This document shows, piece after piece, positions 43,513-54,538 of a stretch of 64,000 nucleotides of DNA. Source of the stretch: Trichobilharzia regenti (taxonomy: Eukaryota; Platyhelminthes; Trematoda; Strigeidida; Schistosomatidae). The notes below the pieces were generated by a model. It saw only the letters and a program-made list of their open reading frames with translations. It was not told where the DNA came from and made no database searches. Position 1 is the stretch's first letter. Every line of letters starts with the position of its first letter. The stretch is taken from positions 42,133,459 through 42,197,458 of the forward strand of contig OX235265.1 of NCBI GenBank assembly GCA_944472135.2, in the 5' to 3' direction. The position numbers and the translations under genes are program-made.

Positions 43513-43807
43513 GTTTGACGTGATATCTCGTTCAACAACTTCTAATTAATTTATTCTCGCGTACCAAAGACAAAGCAAAAGCCAATAATTGGTCGTCCAA
43601 ACGAAGAAATGTATTTAGGAACCAAAACCAGCCGATAGACGAACGCTTAGCTAGCTAGTGATCGTGCACGTTACACGACGGGGTACCAAATGGCGGGGAT
43701 GCTTGACCGGAAGCCTTCAGCTAAACAAGTCGACTTAAACAGTGGTGGTCAGCATCCAATGAGTGATTGCTGTGGTCAATAATTTTGGGGAATTATTTAC
43801 CGCTACA
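43489..43807 (-). repeat. 5' LTR of C1
   Basis: 319 bases, the same as 40456-40769 but for a five-base TAGCT-type duplication and a single change. Confidence 0.85.
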
Positions 43808-43811
43808 GTTT

Positions 43812-45755
43812 CATTGTATGCATGCCACTCAACGAAATTCTGATTTAATTTTCACAGGTTGCTGTAGACAATAAGAAGAGTAACCAGAGGATCTCTGCTG
43901 TAAGTGACAATTTGATTGAATAAATGCTGCAAAAATCTATAATGCAACTAGCTGTAGCGTGTAATTGTTAACCTTATGACAGCTAGTGCTGCTATTTATA
44001 TAGACTACGTGTTTATGTAGACATTTGGTTCAACAAATAATGGTTTGTCTATTGTTATTATATGTGAAGGGGAAAATTCAACGTTTAAAAGGTATGTGTG
44101 ACGATTTATTTGTAAACAGATCATCCGATTTGTACTCAATAATTAAGTAACTTTTCAAAGCTGAATAGCCACGTTTAATGTATCATTATTATTATGTCAA
44201 ATCTCTTTATAAGTGTTACCGTTGATTACTACCTTGTACACCAATAATTTGTTTCCTTTTCAGGATAGTTCAATGGATTTGATGACGGTGTGCAGGTGTA
44301 ATGCGAAATTCACACTTCATACTAAAAGACAGTCATTCTACTTGTGTGTATTCTTTGTAATTCTGGGTGTACATTAATCCTAATTAATTAATTAATTTGC
44401 ATATTCGTTGTTGAATTCTTTCCTTTCCCTATTAAACAACTCACATATATTTCTTTCCCATTACGAGCCTTTATTTTATTGGCGACCGCCCCCTATTTAT
44501 CAGCAACCACGTCTCTGTTTACGAAAACATGCGCCACAGTTAGAAAGCAGCACTCTGAATGTTAATTCCATTAAAAGGACGGTTGCTAGTTGGTTGACAT
44601 AGAGCGAATAGGGGGGAAATCAGCCTAATTAGGGGGAAATTAGCGACAAAAAGAAGAAAAAATGTGGCATAAAAGAAAACATTGTGCGGGACTCTGGGAA
44701 AAAGGGGGAAATCCTAGGCGAATTCCCATTTATTCTCCCTTTTCTCTCCATGGATGTTCCCGATTTTTTATCCGATTTTAAATTGTTTTGTTCCCCTTAT
44801 TTGTCTGATTGTCATAGGTCAGGCTGGAACTTTTCCAGGATCTCATGGATGTACGTTTAATTTGCTGTGGTGGCAATTATACTTCTAAAGGACGTATTCT
44901 CTAAAACTGTCTTTATGGTGAGATGTATTGTGAATTTTGGACAGGACAACCGACCATAGGGGACAATTAGAAAGCTACCCGTTTCCAGCTTTCAGTAAAT
45001 TCAAGGCAGTATGTGTTTCAGTAAAAAGCCCAACATCCCTAAGACAAGAGTGTGACAGACCATTTCTGTCGAGAGTTGAATGATAGACTGTAGAACACAA
45101 GCACTGCACGTTGAACTTATTTAATACTCTTAGTTCTTCTCTGTATATCGAACGCGTTGAAGGTAAATTCTGGGTCTGCCGAAGCTAAATTGGAAAACGA
45201 AAGAACACTAAGAATGTCAAGTTGCTATGTTTAACCCTCCAGTTCTCCACAGGCTGCAGATTACATCTCATAAATGCGGTGAGTCCAGTTGAACCTTCTC
45301 CCCACAGTCCACAGACATTTTCGCTCATCCAATTTTAATAATTTGTTTGCGCGCATTTGATCGTTACCACTGTCTGAGTTGGCCTGCGGAATCTGCATAT
45401 GACTAGCCATAGTCAGACATTAAACGCTCGGACAAACTCTTCACTTTGGACAAGGATGGCTACGAAGACTGAGTTAGCATAGACTATGTCTGTCGGGATA
45501 CTTAGATGGTAATACTACGAGTCTATTTGACAGCGTACCAGAATAATACGCACTAGTACTTGAATAGGCAGGCAGCACAACGAAGACAACAGACGTTCCT
45601 AGCTCGACACAGCATGAAACGCATTTTCTATATGGATTGAGGAGTTCCAAATGCGTATTCATCGTTATCTGGCGGGATTAGGAGAACGCGAGTCACTCTT
45701 CATCGGAATTGTCCTCTTGTGCCTGCCTTTTGCAATCTCAATTATTTTTCCCTAT
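43812..45755. other. Sequence between two LTR elements, nothing recognised
   Basis: A 44-base exon-like block at 43862-43903 (acceptor ttcacag, donor gtaagt) and a 64-codon frame at 44408-44602 carry no known motif. GGGGGAAAT repeats near 44610-44710. Confidence 0.4.
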
Positions 45756-45949
45756 TGTGGTGATTGACAGTTTCTATCTCTGTATTGTTTCAATACTTAC
45801 TGTTGATTGTTGATATGTTTCTTATATGAATTGCATAATAATTCCGCTAAATACAAATTCCTGAGTTCTGCCCTCTCTGTGTTTTGTTTGGATTCTTGTA
45901 ATTCGGTCATCTTGAAATACTAATACTACGATTACTATAAATTATTACA
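45756..45949 (+). repeat. 5' LTR of copy 2
   Basis: TGTGGTGATTGACAG ... AAATTATTACA, 194 bases. Confidence 0.92.
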
Positions 45950-45962
45950 AATTGGCTTCTCG

Positions 45963-47405
45963 ATGGAACTAAATAACCTGGGAAAATTTCCCATTAATGG
46001 GTCTCCGCGGGAGATTGCTGATTATTTGGAATGCTTCGATGCGTGGTGCATTTCCAAGAATGTTCGGGATGACAAAATACCAGCACACTTCATCACTGCT
46101 ATCGGGCTAGATGCGTATAGCCTATTAAAGACTTTGTCATTTCCAGATCAACCTATTTCTCTGTCATATGTCAAGATTCGTGAACTTCTGACAAATCACT
46201 TTCATGTAACTACATTTGAGACCAGAGAGAGGGCTCAATTCCATAAACTGGTTCGTGCTCCCAACCAGAGGATTAGAGACTATATTCTGCAACTCCAAAT
46301 ACAAGCCTCAAAGTGTAACTTTGGAGATCAGCTGCATACTCAACTACGTGATCGTCTAATTGCTGGAATCAATATTCCTAAGTTAGAGAAAGAGTTAATT
46401 CAGATTCCTTCTTGTACCTTTCAATCTGCTAAAGATTTATGTATTACATATGAAGATGTCCATAATGAATACTCTGCTCCCACTACGTCAGTATCTGATG
46501 TCATGCTGTCTAAAGTCGAAAATACAAGTGTTCATGGAAAGAAATCCAAACTGCCGTCCACAGGTAATAGAATGCAGCGAGAGATCAAAAACATTAAACC
46601 GTGTTTATCCTGTGGAAAGTTACATCTACGAAGCACTTGCCGTTTTCGGAGTGCTAAGTGCTATAAATGTGGTAAAGTTGGACACATCAAGACGGTTTGC
46701 AGGAGTTCGAGTACTTATGTTGCTCAACATTCTTATAATTCTCCCAATCTGTCTAGTAAAATGGAGTCTATGTGTCTTTCAACTTTTCAAAATACTCAAG
46801 CTAATCCAACGAAAACCTCCACTGCAAGTTCAGCAACGCAAGTATCAACTGTATTCAAAAATGAGGTATCTAAGTTGCAATGTGAACTGTTGAAAGCACG
46901 AAAAGACCTGAATGAGATGAGAGAGCAACTGAATAAAATTGAGGAATTACTGCATATGCATAGACTACGTCTGGTGAATCCAGAGCATACAAGTTCTTGT
47001 GGAAGTCCTGCAAAACTATTCAAATCTCGAATTCTCAAAAAGCATCTGATGTCCACTACTTCTAATGTACATTATTACAAAGATAATAACTACAGACCTT
47101 CTGTTGGAATTATACTACAAAAAATGGGAAATCGAGTGGTGAAGATATTAGACATCAAAGATCACTCAGTTCATAACGGACACCTGGACAAAGTGACAAT
47201 AAATGAAGTAGGTCGTTCCAATTATTATTTTAATGATTCCGCTAATAATCCTGATTTTGTAGATAATTCAGAAATAAGTCCAGATAATACTGATGAAAAT
47301 AATATCGCAGAATCAGTTGAAAGGTCGCGGCTACTTGCAAGCAAACCGAGACATCGTTATAAATACGCAAGGAGATATTCGACGTGTGGCGGATGTGGTG
47401 ATTGA
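45963..47405 (+). CDS. Gag with zinc knuckles fused to coiled coil and Pol-tail-like end, copy 2
   Basis: 480 residues, ATG 13 bases past the LTR as in copy 1. Same order: capsid, CLSCGKLHLRSTC and CYKCGKVGHIKTVC, coiled coil, YYKDNNYRPSVGIIL tail, CGGCGD end. The first ~170 residues differ from copy 1 at about fifteen positions, many conservative (LRDRLIAG for LRGRLIAG, RIRDYILQLQ for KIRDFILQLQ). After that I see only one extra codon and a few changes. The open frame in two copies with separate TSDs suggests selection, or very recent spread. Confidence 0.88.
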   Translation: MELNNLGKFPINGSPREIADYLECFDAWCISKNVRDDKIPAHFITAIGLDAYSLLKTLSFPDQPISLSYVKIRELLTNHFHVTTFETRERAQFHKLVRAPNQRIRDYILQLQIQASKCNFGDQLHTQLRDRLIAGINIPKLEKELIQIPSCTFQSAKDLCITYEDVHNEYSAPTTSVSDVMLSKVENTSVHGKKSKLPSTGNRMQREIKNIKPCLSCGKLHLRSTCRFRSAKCYKCGKVGHIKTVCRSSSTYVAQHSYNSPNLSSKMESMCLSTFQNTQANPTKTSTASSATQVSTVFKNEVSKLQCELLKARKDLNEMREQLNKIEELLHMHRLRLVNPEHTSSCGSPAKLFKSRILKKHLMSTTSNVHYYKDNNYRPSVGIILQKMGNRVVKILDIKDHSVHNGHLDKVTINEVGRSNYYFNDSANNPDFVDNSEISPDNTDENNIAESVERSRLLASKPRHRYKYARRYSTCGGCGD

Positions 47406-47587
47406 CAATTTCTATCTCTGTATTGTTTCAATACTTACTGTTGATTGTTAATATGTTTCTTATATGAATTGCATAATAATTCCGCTAAATACAAATTCCT
47501 GAGTTCTGCCCTCTCTGTGTTTTGTTTGGATTCTTGTAATTCGGTCATCTTGAAATACTAATACTACGATTACAATAAATTACTATA
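47394..47587 (+). repeat. 3' LTR of copy 2
   Basis: 194 bases, overlapping the last twelve bases of the Gag frame; ends TTACTATA where CA would be expected. Confidence 0.9.
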
Positions 47588-47991
47588 CCTATCTCCTGCG
47601 TTATAAAATAAATCCTTTTTATTGATTTGCATTTATTCCGTTGACCATTTTGAGAACCAGCATATTTTCTGATCTCCTTTCTTGCGTAATGTTCTTATGT
47701 GTCCAGATCTAGACAGTTTCTGGTAATTTTTTACCTAATTTCTCAGCCTTCTTTCTTTCTCTTCCACGGAAAACAATCACTGGACAGAAGATAGACACTG
47801 CGCACGAAATAACATGTGAGTATACAATGAATACTTATAAACCACATCGTCGTAGTCGGGCAACCCGTGGGCCACTCGCCCCCGTCGCGCTAATCTAACA
47901 CTTTTCACTTAGAACATCACCAATGAATAATTGTTTGGGATCTGTTTCATCACTGGGTCCTCATAATCCCAATAAGAGGAGATGAGTGAGC
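47588..47991 (+). other. 3' end of an upstream CsRn1-type element with polypurine tract
   Basis: The last ~60 bases (GGGTCCTCATAATCCCAATA, AGAGGAGATGAGTGAGC) align with the polypurine-tract side of C1 (GGTCCTCACGACCCC, GGGGGGGAGTGAGC) just before its LTR. So this looks like the 3' end of an element sharing the next LTR, into which copy 2 inserted. Confidence 0.55.
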
Positions 47992-48693
47992 TGCAGAGGT
48001 AAGTAGTCTCTCGAAATTTTTCACCTACACACATTATCATTCAGCATCTGTTGGTGTTCATCGCTGTTTGAGTCGAATCGTTTGTCCGAATATGAGCGGA
48101 CAGGCATCTAAATGACTGAGAACAATGTTAAGCCATACTTGGTTGTTATCTCGCGCACTCTAGCTGGTTTAGTGGAAATTCCACTTCTTCACGTATAGAC
48201 CCGAAACAAAATTTGTATTTATAACGACTGATTTGTATTTTCATTTCAGCTCACGAACATTTTTCTGGTCCAATAAGATAAAGTTCTTTAGGATTTGGAG
48301 AATATGCACTCGTATTGGCAAAATGTGTATCTGATCGCAAACCTCAAAAGAAATAGTTGTCACAACGTACATTGATTTCAAAAGTGCGAACAAATGAATC
48401 TTCAGCATCGAAATTCACCGAAAATTGTGAACTATCACAATTGAATGCTGACCACCACTGTTTAAGTCGACTTGTTTAGCTGAAGGCTTCCGGTCAAGCA
48501 TCCCCGCCATTTGGTACCCCGTCGTGTAACGTCCACGATCACTAGCCAGCTAAGCGTTTGTCTGAAGGCTTGCTTTGGTCCCAAAATATATCACGTAGTT
48601 TGGACGATCAAATATTGGCTTTTGCTTTGTTTTTGGTACGCGAGAATAAATTAATTAGAAGTTGCTGCACAAGATATCCGTCAACCTCCAAAC
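47992..48693 (+). repeat. Long-U3 LTR (about 700 bases) of copy C2
   Basis: Starts TGCAGAGGTAAG after the polypurine tract and ends CAACCTCCAAAC before TGGTGAGCC. From GCTGACCACCACTG (48450) on it matches the C1 LTR; before that it has about 400 bases of U3 that C1 lacks. Confidence 0.65.
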
Positions 48694-48805
48694 TGGTGAG
48701 CCCAACCGCGAACTTCATCCACGGTAAATCCGCAGATAACCCCGGTGAGTTCGTTCCATTTTGTATTTGTTCTTGTACCATATATTATTCGACATAATTT
48801 TCGTC

Positions 48806-49633
48806 ATGAGTGATCTTAGTCCCAAGGTCATTCGTATCCGCTCAACTCCTAAAACCATTCAGCTCGTACCATACTGGCCAGATAATGCTGAAACGTGGTT
48901 TCAGCTAGCTGAAGCAGATTTTTGTGAGCATGGGATAACCGATCAACGTTCACAGTTACTTGCAGTTATTCACGCCCTACCGCGGGAATTCAGCAAGTAC
49001 GTAACATCACAGATGTTGAGTCCCGAGGTAAGTAACTCGTACGAGTTGCTCAAAGCATCCCTCCTCAGGAGAAACGTTCTCACGGACCGACAACGTCTAG
49101 ATGAATTATTTCATAACATCGAGTTAGGAGATCAGTCAGCCGTGAGCATGCTGACAAGAATGAAACAAGTCGTCGGCCAAAGTCAGTTCGACGAAGGACT
49201 GTTTAGAGAACTCTTCTTAACCAAGCTGCCACAGTCTGTACAGACCGTACTTGTGACACTTCAGGGTACTGTAATAGAGGACTTAGCTATTACTGCAGAT
49301 AGGATTCTAGAAATAACTAAACGGTCTGTCCCCGAAATATGCTCGATGACTAAGCAGACTTCGAGTAAGGATCCTGCAATGATAGAGTTATGCAACTCCA
49401 TCCAGCAGATGTTTAGGTCAAACATGCATTCTAACTCCTCCGAGCGTCGTCCTAAATCTCCTCAACGCAGGAACTCACGTGGTCGATCTAAGTCCAAACC
49501 ACGTTCTCTGAAAAACCCTGACTGGTGCTGGTACCACAACACCTATGGCCAAGAAGCGAAGTGTTGCCGTAAGCCTTGTAACTTCGGAAATGTCTCAAAG
49601 TCTGCGGGAAACTATCCCGCCGGCACGCGTTAG
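48806..49633 (+). CDS. C2 Gag with CHCC motif
   Basis: 275 residues, ATG at 48806, collinear with C1 Gag without indels. It differs at about a dozen positions, such as QSQFDEG for QCQFDEG and NSSERRPKS for [27 protein letters not shown] is unchanged. Intact frame. Confidence 0.9.
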   Translation: MSDLSPKVIRIRSTPKTIQLVPYWPDNAETWFQLAEADFCEHGITDQRSQLLAVIHALPREFSKYVTSQMLSPEVSNSYELLKASLLRRNVLTDRQRLDELFHNIELGDQSAVSMLTRMKQVVGQSQFDEGLFRELFLTKLPQSVQTVLVTLQGTVIEDLAITADRILEITKRSVPEICSMTKQTSSKDPAMIELCNSIQQMFRSNMHSNSSERRPKSPQRRNSRGRSKSKPRSLKNPDWCWYHNTYGQEAKCCRKPCNFGNVSKSAGNYPAGTR

Positions 49634-50875
49634 CGGCAACCGTCGCCGGTGGCACTAGCCGCCTACTTTACATCCATGATGTGATAAGCCAGACTCGATA
49701 CTTAGTCGACACAGGCGCCGAAGTCAGCGTCCTTCCTGCTACAGCAGCAGATCGACAGAAGGAACCTACCTTCAACTTACAGGCTGCAAATGGAAAACCA
49801 ATCGCAACCTTTGGTAGGAAATACGTCTATCTGAACGTAGGTTTACGCAAACCTATTCGGTGGATTTTCCTTCTCGCTGACGTTACAATGCCCATCATTG
49901 GCACGGACCTACTTAATCATCATGATTTACTCGTAGACGTCCGCCGAAAACGACTGATTGACAATACTACTAGTCTGTCTATCAAAGGCATCAGCTACAT
50001 AGGCCCTAGTCTGTCACCCGTTAAGATAAAGGCAATTCTTGATCCAACTTTTCAACCTATGGTTGACAAGTATCCGGAACTTAACTGCCCGTCGAACGAC
50101 CTACCGTGCATCACCAGCAATGTTATGCACCACATCATTACCACAGGACAACCTGTGACATCTAAAGCACGACGATTAGCTCCTGACAAACTGAGAATCG
50201 CCAGGAATGAATTTGACCATATGCTTACCCTTGGCATCATTCGACCTTCGAATAGCCCATGGGCATCCCCACTTCATATGGTTCCGAAAAAGGATAGCAA
50301 TGATTGGCGACCCACCGGTGATTACCGGCGAGTGAATGCCAAAACAACCCCTGATTGCTACCCGTTGCCTCACATACACGACTTGACGGCAACCTTATCC
50401 GGCGCGACTATATTCTCCAAAATCGACTTGGTTAAAGCGTATAACCAAATCCCGATGGCAACAGAAGATATCCCGAAAACGGCTATCATTACGCCTTTCG
50501 GACTTTTGGAATTTCTACGTATGCCATTCGGTCTCCGGAATGCAGCCCAAACATTCCAACGCTTCATTGACGAAGTATTTCGCGGTCTCGACTTTGTATA
50601 CGCATACTTAGACGACTGCCTCATTGCCAGTCCAGACAAGGAAACTCACCTTAGGCACTTGGACTTGGCATTTGAAAGGTTACGCCAACATGGTGTTACC
50701 ATTAATATTCAAAAGTGTCAAATCGGTGTTGACTAACTCGACTTTCTGCGTCACACTATTGACTGCAAGGGCATTCGCCCACTAGCAACTAAGGTTGAGC
50801 CTCCCATGAAAACCCGTTCTGGACGCACCGTAAAATTCCCAGAATGTCTGCACACTTATATGACTTAACGAAGTC
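49630..50875 (+). pseudogene. C2 Pol: protease and partial RT with a stop
   Basis: Protease [13 protein letters not shown] and RT with YLDDCLIAS as in C1. An internal TAA at 50734 cuts the frame 22 codons before the deletion junction. Beyond it the frame continues through [16 protein letters not shown] to the Pol tail SGRTVKFPECLHTYMT and stop. The same TAA is present in the fragment at the window end (63936-63938). Confidence 0.85.
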
Positions 50876-50914
50876 GTGTGATTCACGCAACTCATTCGTT
50901 TGTGATACTGACCA

Positions 50915-51272
50915 TGTCAATGTAGTTGAAGATTGAACGATCAATTCATGGTTGTTTGCTCAAAACCAACTTCCTCAATTTTCGCGGAGGCATCAATACG
51001 ACATTCATCGTCTCATTGGTCGCTGTTCAGAAAGAAGTCAGGAGACAACCGTCAGAAGTAATATTGTGATTTATTATTGTAATATTTGTTCACAGACCTT
51101 AGTCATACGTCATTTATATGTTGGTGTAACAATAAGGAATTCTCGAGTCAACAATTGGTATTTTGGTTATTTCGTCCGTTATTACTAAGCGTTTCTGAGA
51201 AACTTCAAGCGACAGCGTGAGTCCCAGCGTAGCTAGAGCTGGGCATTAACGGTTTACGAGACGTGACTGACA
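50915..51272 (+). repeat. 5' LTR of BEL/Pao element
   Basis: TGTCAATGTAGTTGAAG ... GTGACTGACA, 358 bases. Confidence 0.8.
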
Positions 51273-51417
51273 GTTTTTGACGAAAGAAACAGATTCTGGC
51301 GGATTCAGATAGCTGGTGACAGTTTGGATAGTCACCATTCATCTTTCCTGGTGCCGGTCAAGTCCTCTTTAAACGAGCAATATCTGGAACGTTTCTGGAA
51401 TTGGGTCAAGTTCAACA

Positions 51418-53214
51418 ATGCCTGGGTCAAAGAAGGTACAGAGTGTCTTGGATGCAAACAGGAAAGTAAGCCATGGTGACTTGTCTGTTAATTGTAACGA
51501 TGTGTCTGATGTTAAGCATGACATGGTTGATGTTACTGTTTCGCCGTTCAGGGATAATAGGAACATCAAACTCCCTAAATTTGAACCACGGTGTTTCGAC
51601 GGAAACCCGGCTGATTATTTACAGTTTGTAAGGGAGTTTTAGATCATGTTGAGTAGTTTTTTATTAAGTGATGAATTGAAATTGATGTATTTGATGAGAT
51701 ATTGCACTGGAGGTGCTTCAAGAGCTATACAGTGCTGTAAGCTCATGCCCCCTAATGAGGGATACGCTGAGGCTATGAGCATATTACGTCAAAGGTTTGG
51801 AAGACCTTCGATGATTGTAGGGAAATTATTCGAGGCTGTCAAAGGTAACGGCAGTCAACTTCAAGATGACTCCAAGGCACTTACTGAGTTTTTAGATAAT
51901 CTTATGACTTATAAGAATACCTTGATTTCGATGAATTGCATAAATGACCTCAACTCGAGTTTTATACTAGAAGTAATAGCAAGACGCCTACCTACTCGAC
52001 TGCAAAGGAAGTGGGTGAAGATAAGCTCCCGTATGGAGGATGAGGGTATCGAGCCAAAATTTGATGATATCCTGAAACTAGTAAAAGATAGTGTCAATCA
52101 ATCTATGAGCAAGTTTGCCAGTATATTGAATCTCACCCCTAGAATAGAGCAGTCTGAGGGTAAAACGCAATTATTGATGACGAATAGGCCTCAGAGAGGT
52201 GGATATCGAGAAGGCTCCATGATGTCCAGTAATGAATATAGACCTAGTGAGTGTAACAGGTTTCGTGGTACATCCTCAACAGATAAGTTACAAGATGCAA
52301 GACAAACACGGTTGTGTTGTACACGTCTGCAAGAGGTGCATACAAAGGTGAACTGTGAATCAGTGAGCAAGTTCAGGGATGAGCTAAATGTGAAATCAAG
52401 GTCTGACTCCGAATTGTTTGACGATAACGGTGCGGTGAAGAAGTCTGTAGTTGTAACTGGTAAGCCATTGTTGAATAGTATGCCACAGAAGAGAGTTACA
52501 TTCTCAGAGGACAGTTCTGACTTCGCAAGTTTACAAAGTATTATTAGTCAGAGTGAAGATATAAAACCTTTAAGGATTTGTGAGGAGGAACCAAAATTGT
52601 CTACTTCTGTTATTAAAGAGTTTAAAATTGAGGAAGCCGACCAGATAGATGATGGTAAGTTGAATATTCGGGATAATGATCATGATAGTGCAGATTTGTC
52701 TTTGGTTGATCATGATGAGATGACGGATATGCCTACTACTGCTAAGTTAATTAAAGGTTCTGTACAACTACAACGTGAAGTAGAAATAAATGCAGATGCA
52801 GTTGCAGAAGGCATGCATACTTGTCAAACCGTCAGTGTGATTGATCAGCATGTAGCCCATCTATCATCAGATGCTATAGCTAAACCTGAGCTGATAGTAA
52901 AAGACAGCAGTGGTGGTGGCCTTGCAGGTAGACAAATTCCTAAAAGCCGAACAAGAACAGCTTCTGATGCACCGCTAAGTTCATCAACTTGTATCACTCA
53001 GTCGTCGTTGGTGTTGTCATCCACAATGGAAAAGACGCCCATCAACTCAAGTATCTTGTCCAATGACTATGCTAGTATCAGTTCGTTTGAAAGGACGAAT
53101 ATCAATGGTCAGTTTAGAGAGGATAAGCCAAGTGTAAACGAGAGAGTAATTGTTAAATTGACTTGCATGAATAAAGGCATTTCTAGTTTCAAGTTACTAT
53201 TTGAATGCTATTAA
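51418..53214 (+). CDS. BEL/Pao Gag, interrupted by one in-frame TAG
   Basis: ATG at 51418. Residues 50-130: LPKFEPRCFDGNPADYLQF, LMYLMRYCTGGASRAIQCC and a RRQRFG-like step (LRQRFGRPSMIVGKL), the DUF1759-type start of BEL Gag. TAG at 51640-51642 interrupts the frame after VREF; it continues in the same frame to 53214, so this is a single nonsense change or a readthrough site. Around residue 300 a worn zinc-knuckle-like region (LCCTRLQEVHTKVNC). The last ~280 residues are acidic and Ser/Thr-rich and match nothing I know. No protease follows. Confidence 0.75.
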
Positions 53215-53382
53215 CTTTGGTGTAAATTACTCTGTGTCTACGCTTGGTTGACCAGATACTTCGTGTGTTTGTTGGTCATCTATATTCGACGATACAATGA
53301 CATTGGCGTGTTGCCGTTCAGATTTGAGGATATAGCTGATAGAAGGAAGTCAGCAAATGAACTCTGCGACGACTTTCCAACC

Positions 53383-53835
53383 TAGGGCGTCAACCTGAGA
53401 AGGGTTGTAGGCGTACTGCTGTAGGTCCTACAATTCTTCAAAGGGTAGCGCATCAATGAGCAGTCCAATGTGCTTGGTGTGTGATTTTGTACATATGTTC
53501 ATATTGTATATACTGAATTGATATCATCTGTCATCTAGCTGTTGGTAATTCTGTTTGTGTCCGGACGACTTCCACTTAGATCATCAACCTGAGAAGGGTT
53601 GTAGGCGTACTGCTGTAAGTCCTACAGTTCTTCAAGGGTAGTTGGTCGTGCCAGAATCCACAACATATGATGTGTTGATTGTACATATGTTTGTGTTAAA
53701 TAGTTGTGTGAGTTCCAATTATCGTAATTGTTGGTTAATCTTGTTTGTGTCCGGACATTCCACAAATTACAATCGTCAAACTGTGAAGGGTTGTAGGCGT
53801 ACTGGTGTAAGTCGTGCAATTCTTCAAAGGAATTC
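53383..53835 (+). repeat. Three ~190-base tandem repeats in BEL 3' region
   Basis: AGAAGGGTTGTAGGCGTACT plus GCTGTARGTCCTAC and AATTCTTCAA recur at about 53398, 53589 and 53785, each followed by a diverged spacer with TTTGTGTCCGGAC. Third unit is the most changed. Confidence 0.8.
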
Positions 53836-54538
53836 CATCGAGACACGATCTGCGAGTTTGTGTGTACTGTTTGTATATATGTGTGGTGTGTCATATCAAT
53901 TGGTGTTTTTGGATCTATTGTGTTTACTCGTTGTTTTCGTACCTTGTTGTTATTGCGTAATTTTGTTAAAATTTTCGTCGTGATTACTTCTGAAGTTGTT
54001 TCTAGTCTTCTACATCCGTGAATGAATTGATTGATGCTAGAGACAGCAGATGGGTCGTATACGCCGGGGAGGCTGGGCTATTGCTGAGAATGAAATGAAT
54101 ACGGAGATAATTGTTAGCTGCTGTCCCACACGCCGGGGAGCAGGAGTGTAGACGACTGAGGCTTGCGTACGTCACCGTTACTAGAACTGGGGCAGAATGA
54201 GTGACAAGCGATTTCAGTGGTAATTGGTAGTGAGTAGATAAGACGGTGTGCGGGGAGTATCATGAGGTGCTGCTATGGTCACGTTGCATTCTGCAAGAGT
54301 CATTCTAGCAAGTGGCGACTGCGTTGCAAGAGGATGCATTTAACTGGAAGGCGCAGGTCGTCATTGATGTGTGAGATTGTGCTGTGAGCATGCTTGTGGT
54401 GTGTTGGCTTTTCTGTTTGTTTTCCATTTCAGCTCTGTCCGTGTGACCCAGGTTCTCGCAATGGCATCCAAGTCAACGTGTATTGGTCGTGATGGAAAAA
54501 GGGGATGGATCGGTTTTTTGCCGGGGAGTGTCAATGTA
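53836..54538 (+). other. BEL 3' region with CGCCGGGGAG motifs
   Basis: CGCCGGGGAG occurs at about 54062 and 54131, and GCCGGGGAG again beside the 3' LTR (54530-54538), i.e. repeated polypurine-tract-like blocks. No frame of note. Confidence 0.55.

Larger units (their letters stand above)
40456..43807 (-). mobile_element. CsRn1-type LTR element with internal pol deletion (copy C1)
   Basis: LTRs 40456-40769 and 43489-43807, TSD GTTT (40452-40455, 43808-43811), PBS-like TGGTGAGCC (43480-43488 on minus) and polypurine tract AGGGGGGGAGTGAGC next to the 3' LTR. Gag is full length; Pol keeps protease and the RT fingers/palm, then jumps in frame to the last 20 residues of Pol. RT thumb, RNase H and integrase are absent. 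The LTR pair differs by one five-base indel and about one substitution by eye, so this crippled copy inserted recently. Confidence 0.88.
45756..47587 (+). mobile_element. Pol-deleted LTR element, copy 2 (intact)
   Basis: LTRs 45756-45949 and 47394-47587, each 194 bases; TSD CCTAT at 45751-45755 and 47588-47592. The same single frame as copy 1. LTR sequence and the first third of gag differ from copy 1, whereas the rest is almost identical, a mosaic pattern. Confidence 0.92.
48694..50914 (+). mobile_element. CsRn1-type element with internal pol deletion (copy C2), 3' LTR lost
   Basis: PBS-like TGGTGAGCCCAACC at 48694, gag, protease and partial RT, then the same in-frame junction to the Pol tail as C1 (AAGGTTGAGCCTCCCATGAAAACC near 50790-50813). 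The 3' region is cut at 50914 by the BEL/Pao LTR. Pol has a TAA at 50734-50736 where C1 has TCA. Confidence 0.85.

Noticed and set aside
43862..43903. Small exon between acceptor ttcacag and donor gtaagt
   Set aside because: Only 44 bases, no neighbouring exon in phase found, no family recognised.
44600..44720. GGGGGAAAT repeats as a G-quadruplex or regulatory block
   Set aside because: Irregular spacing and few repeats; not enough to call.
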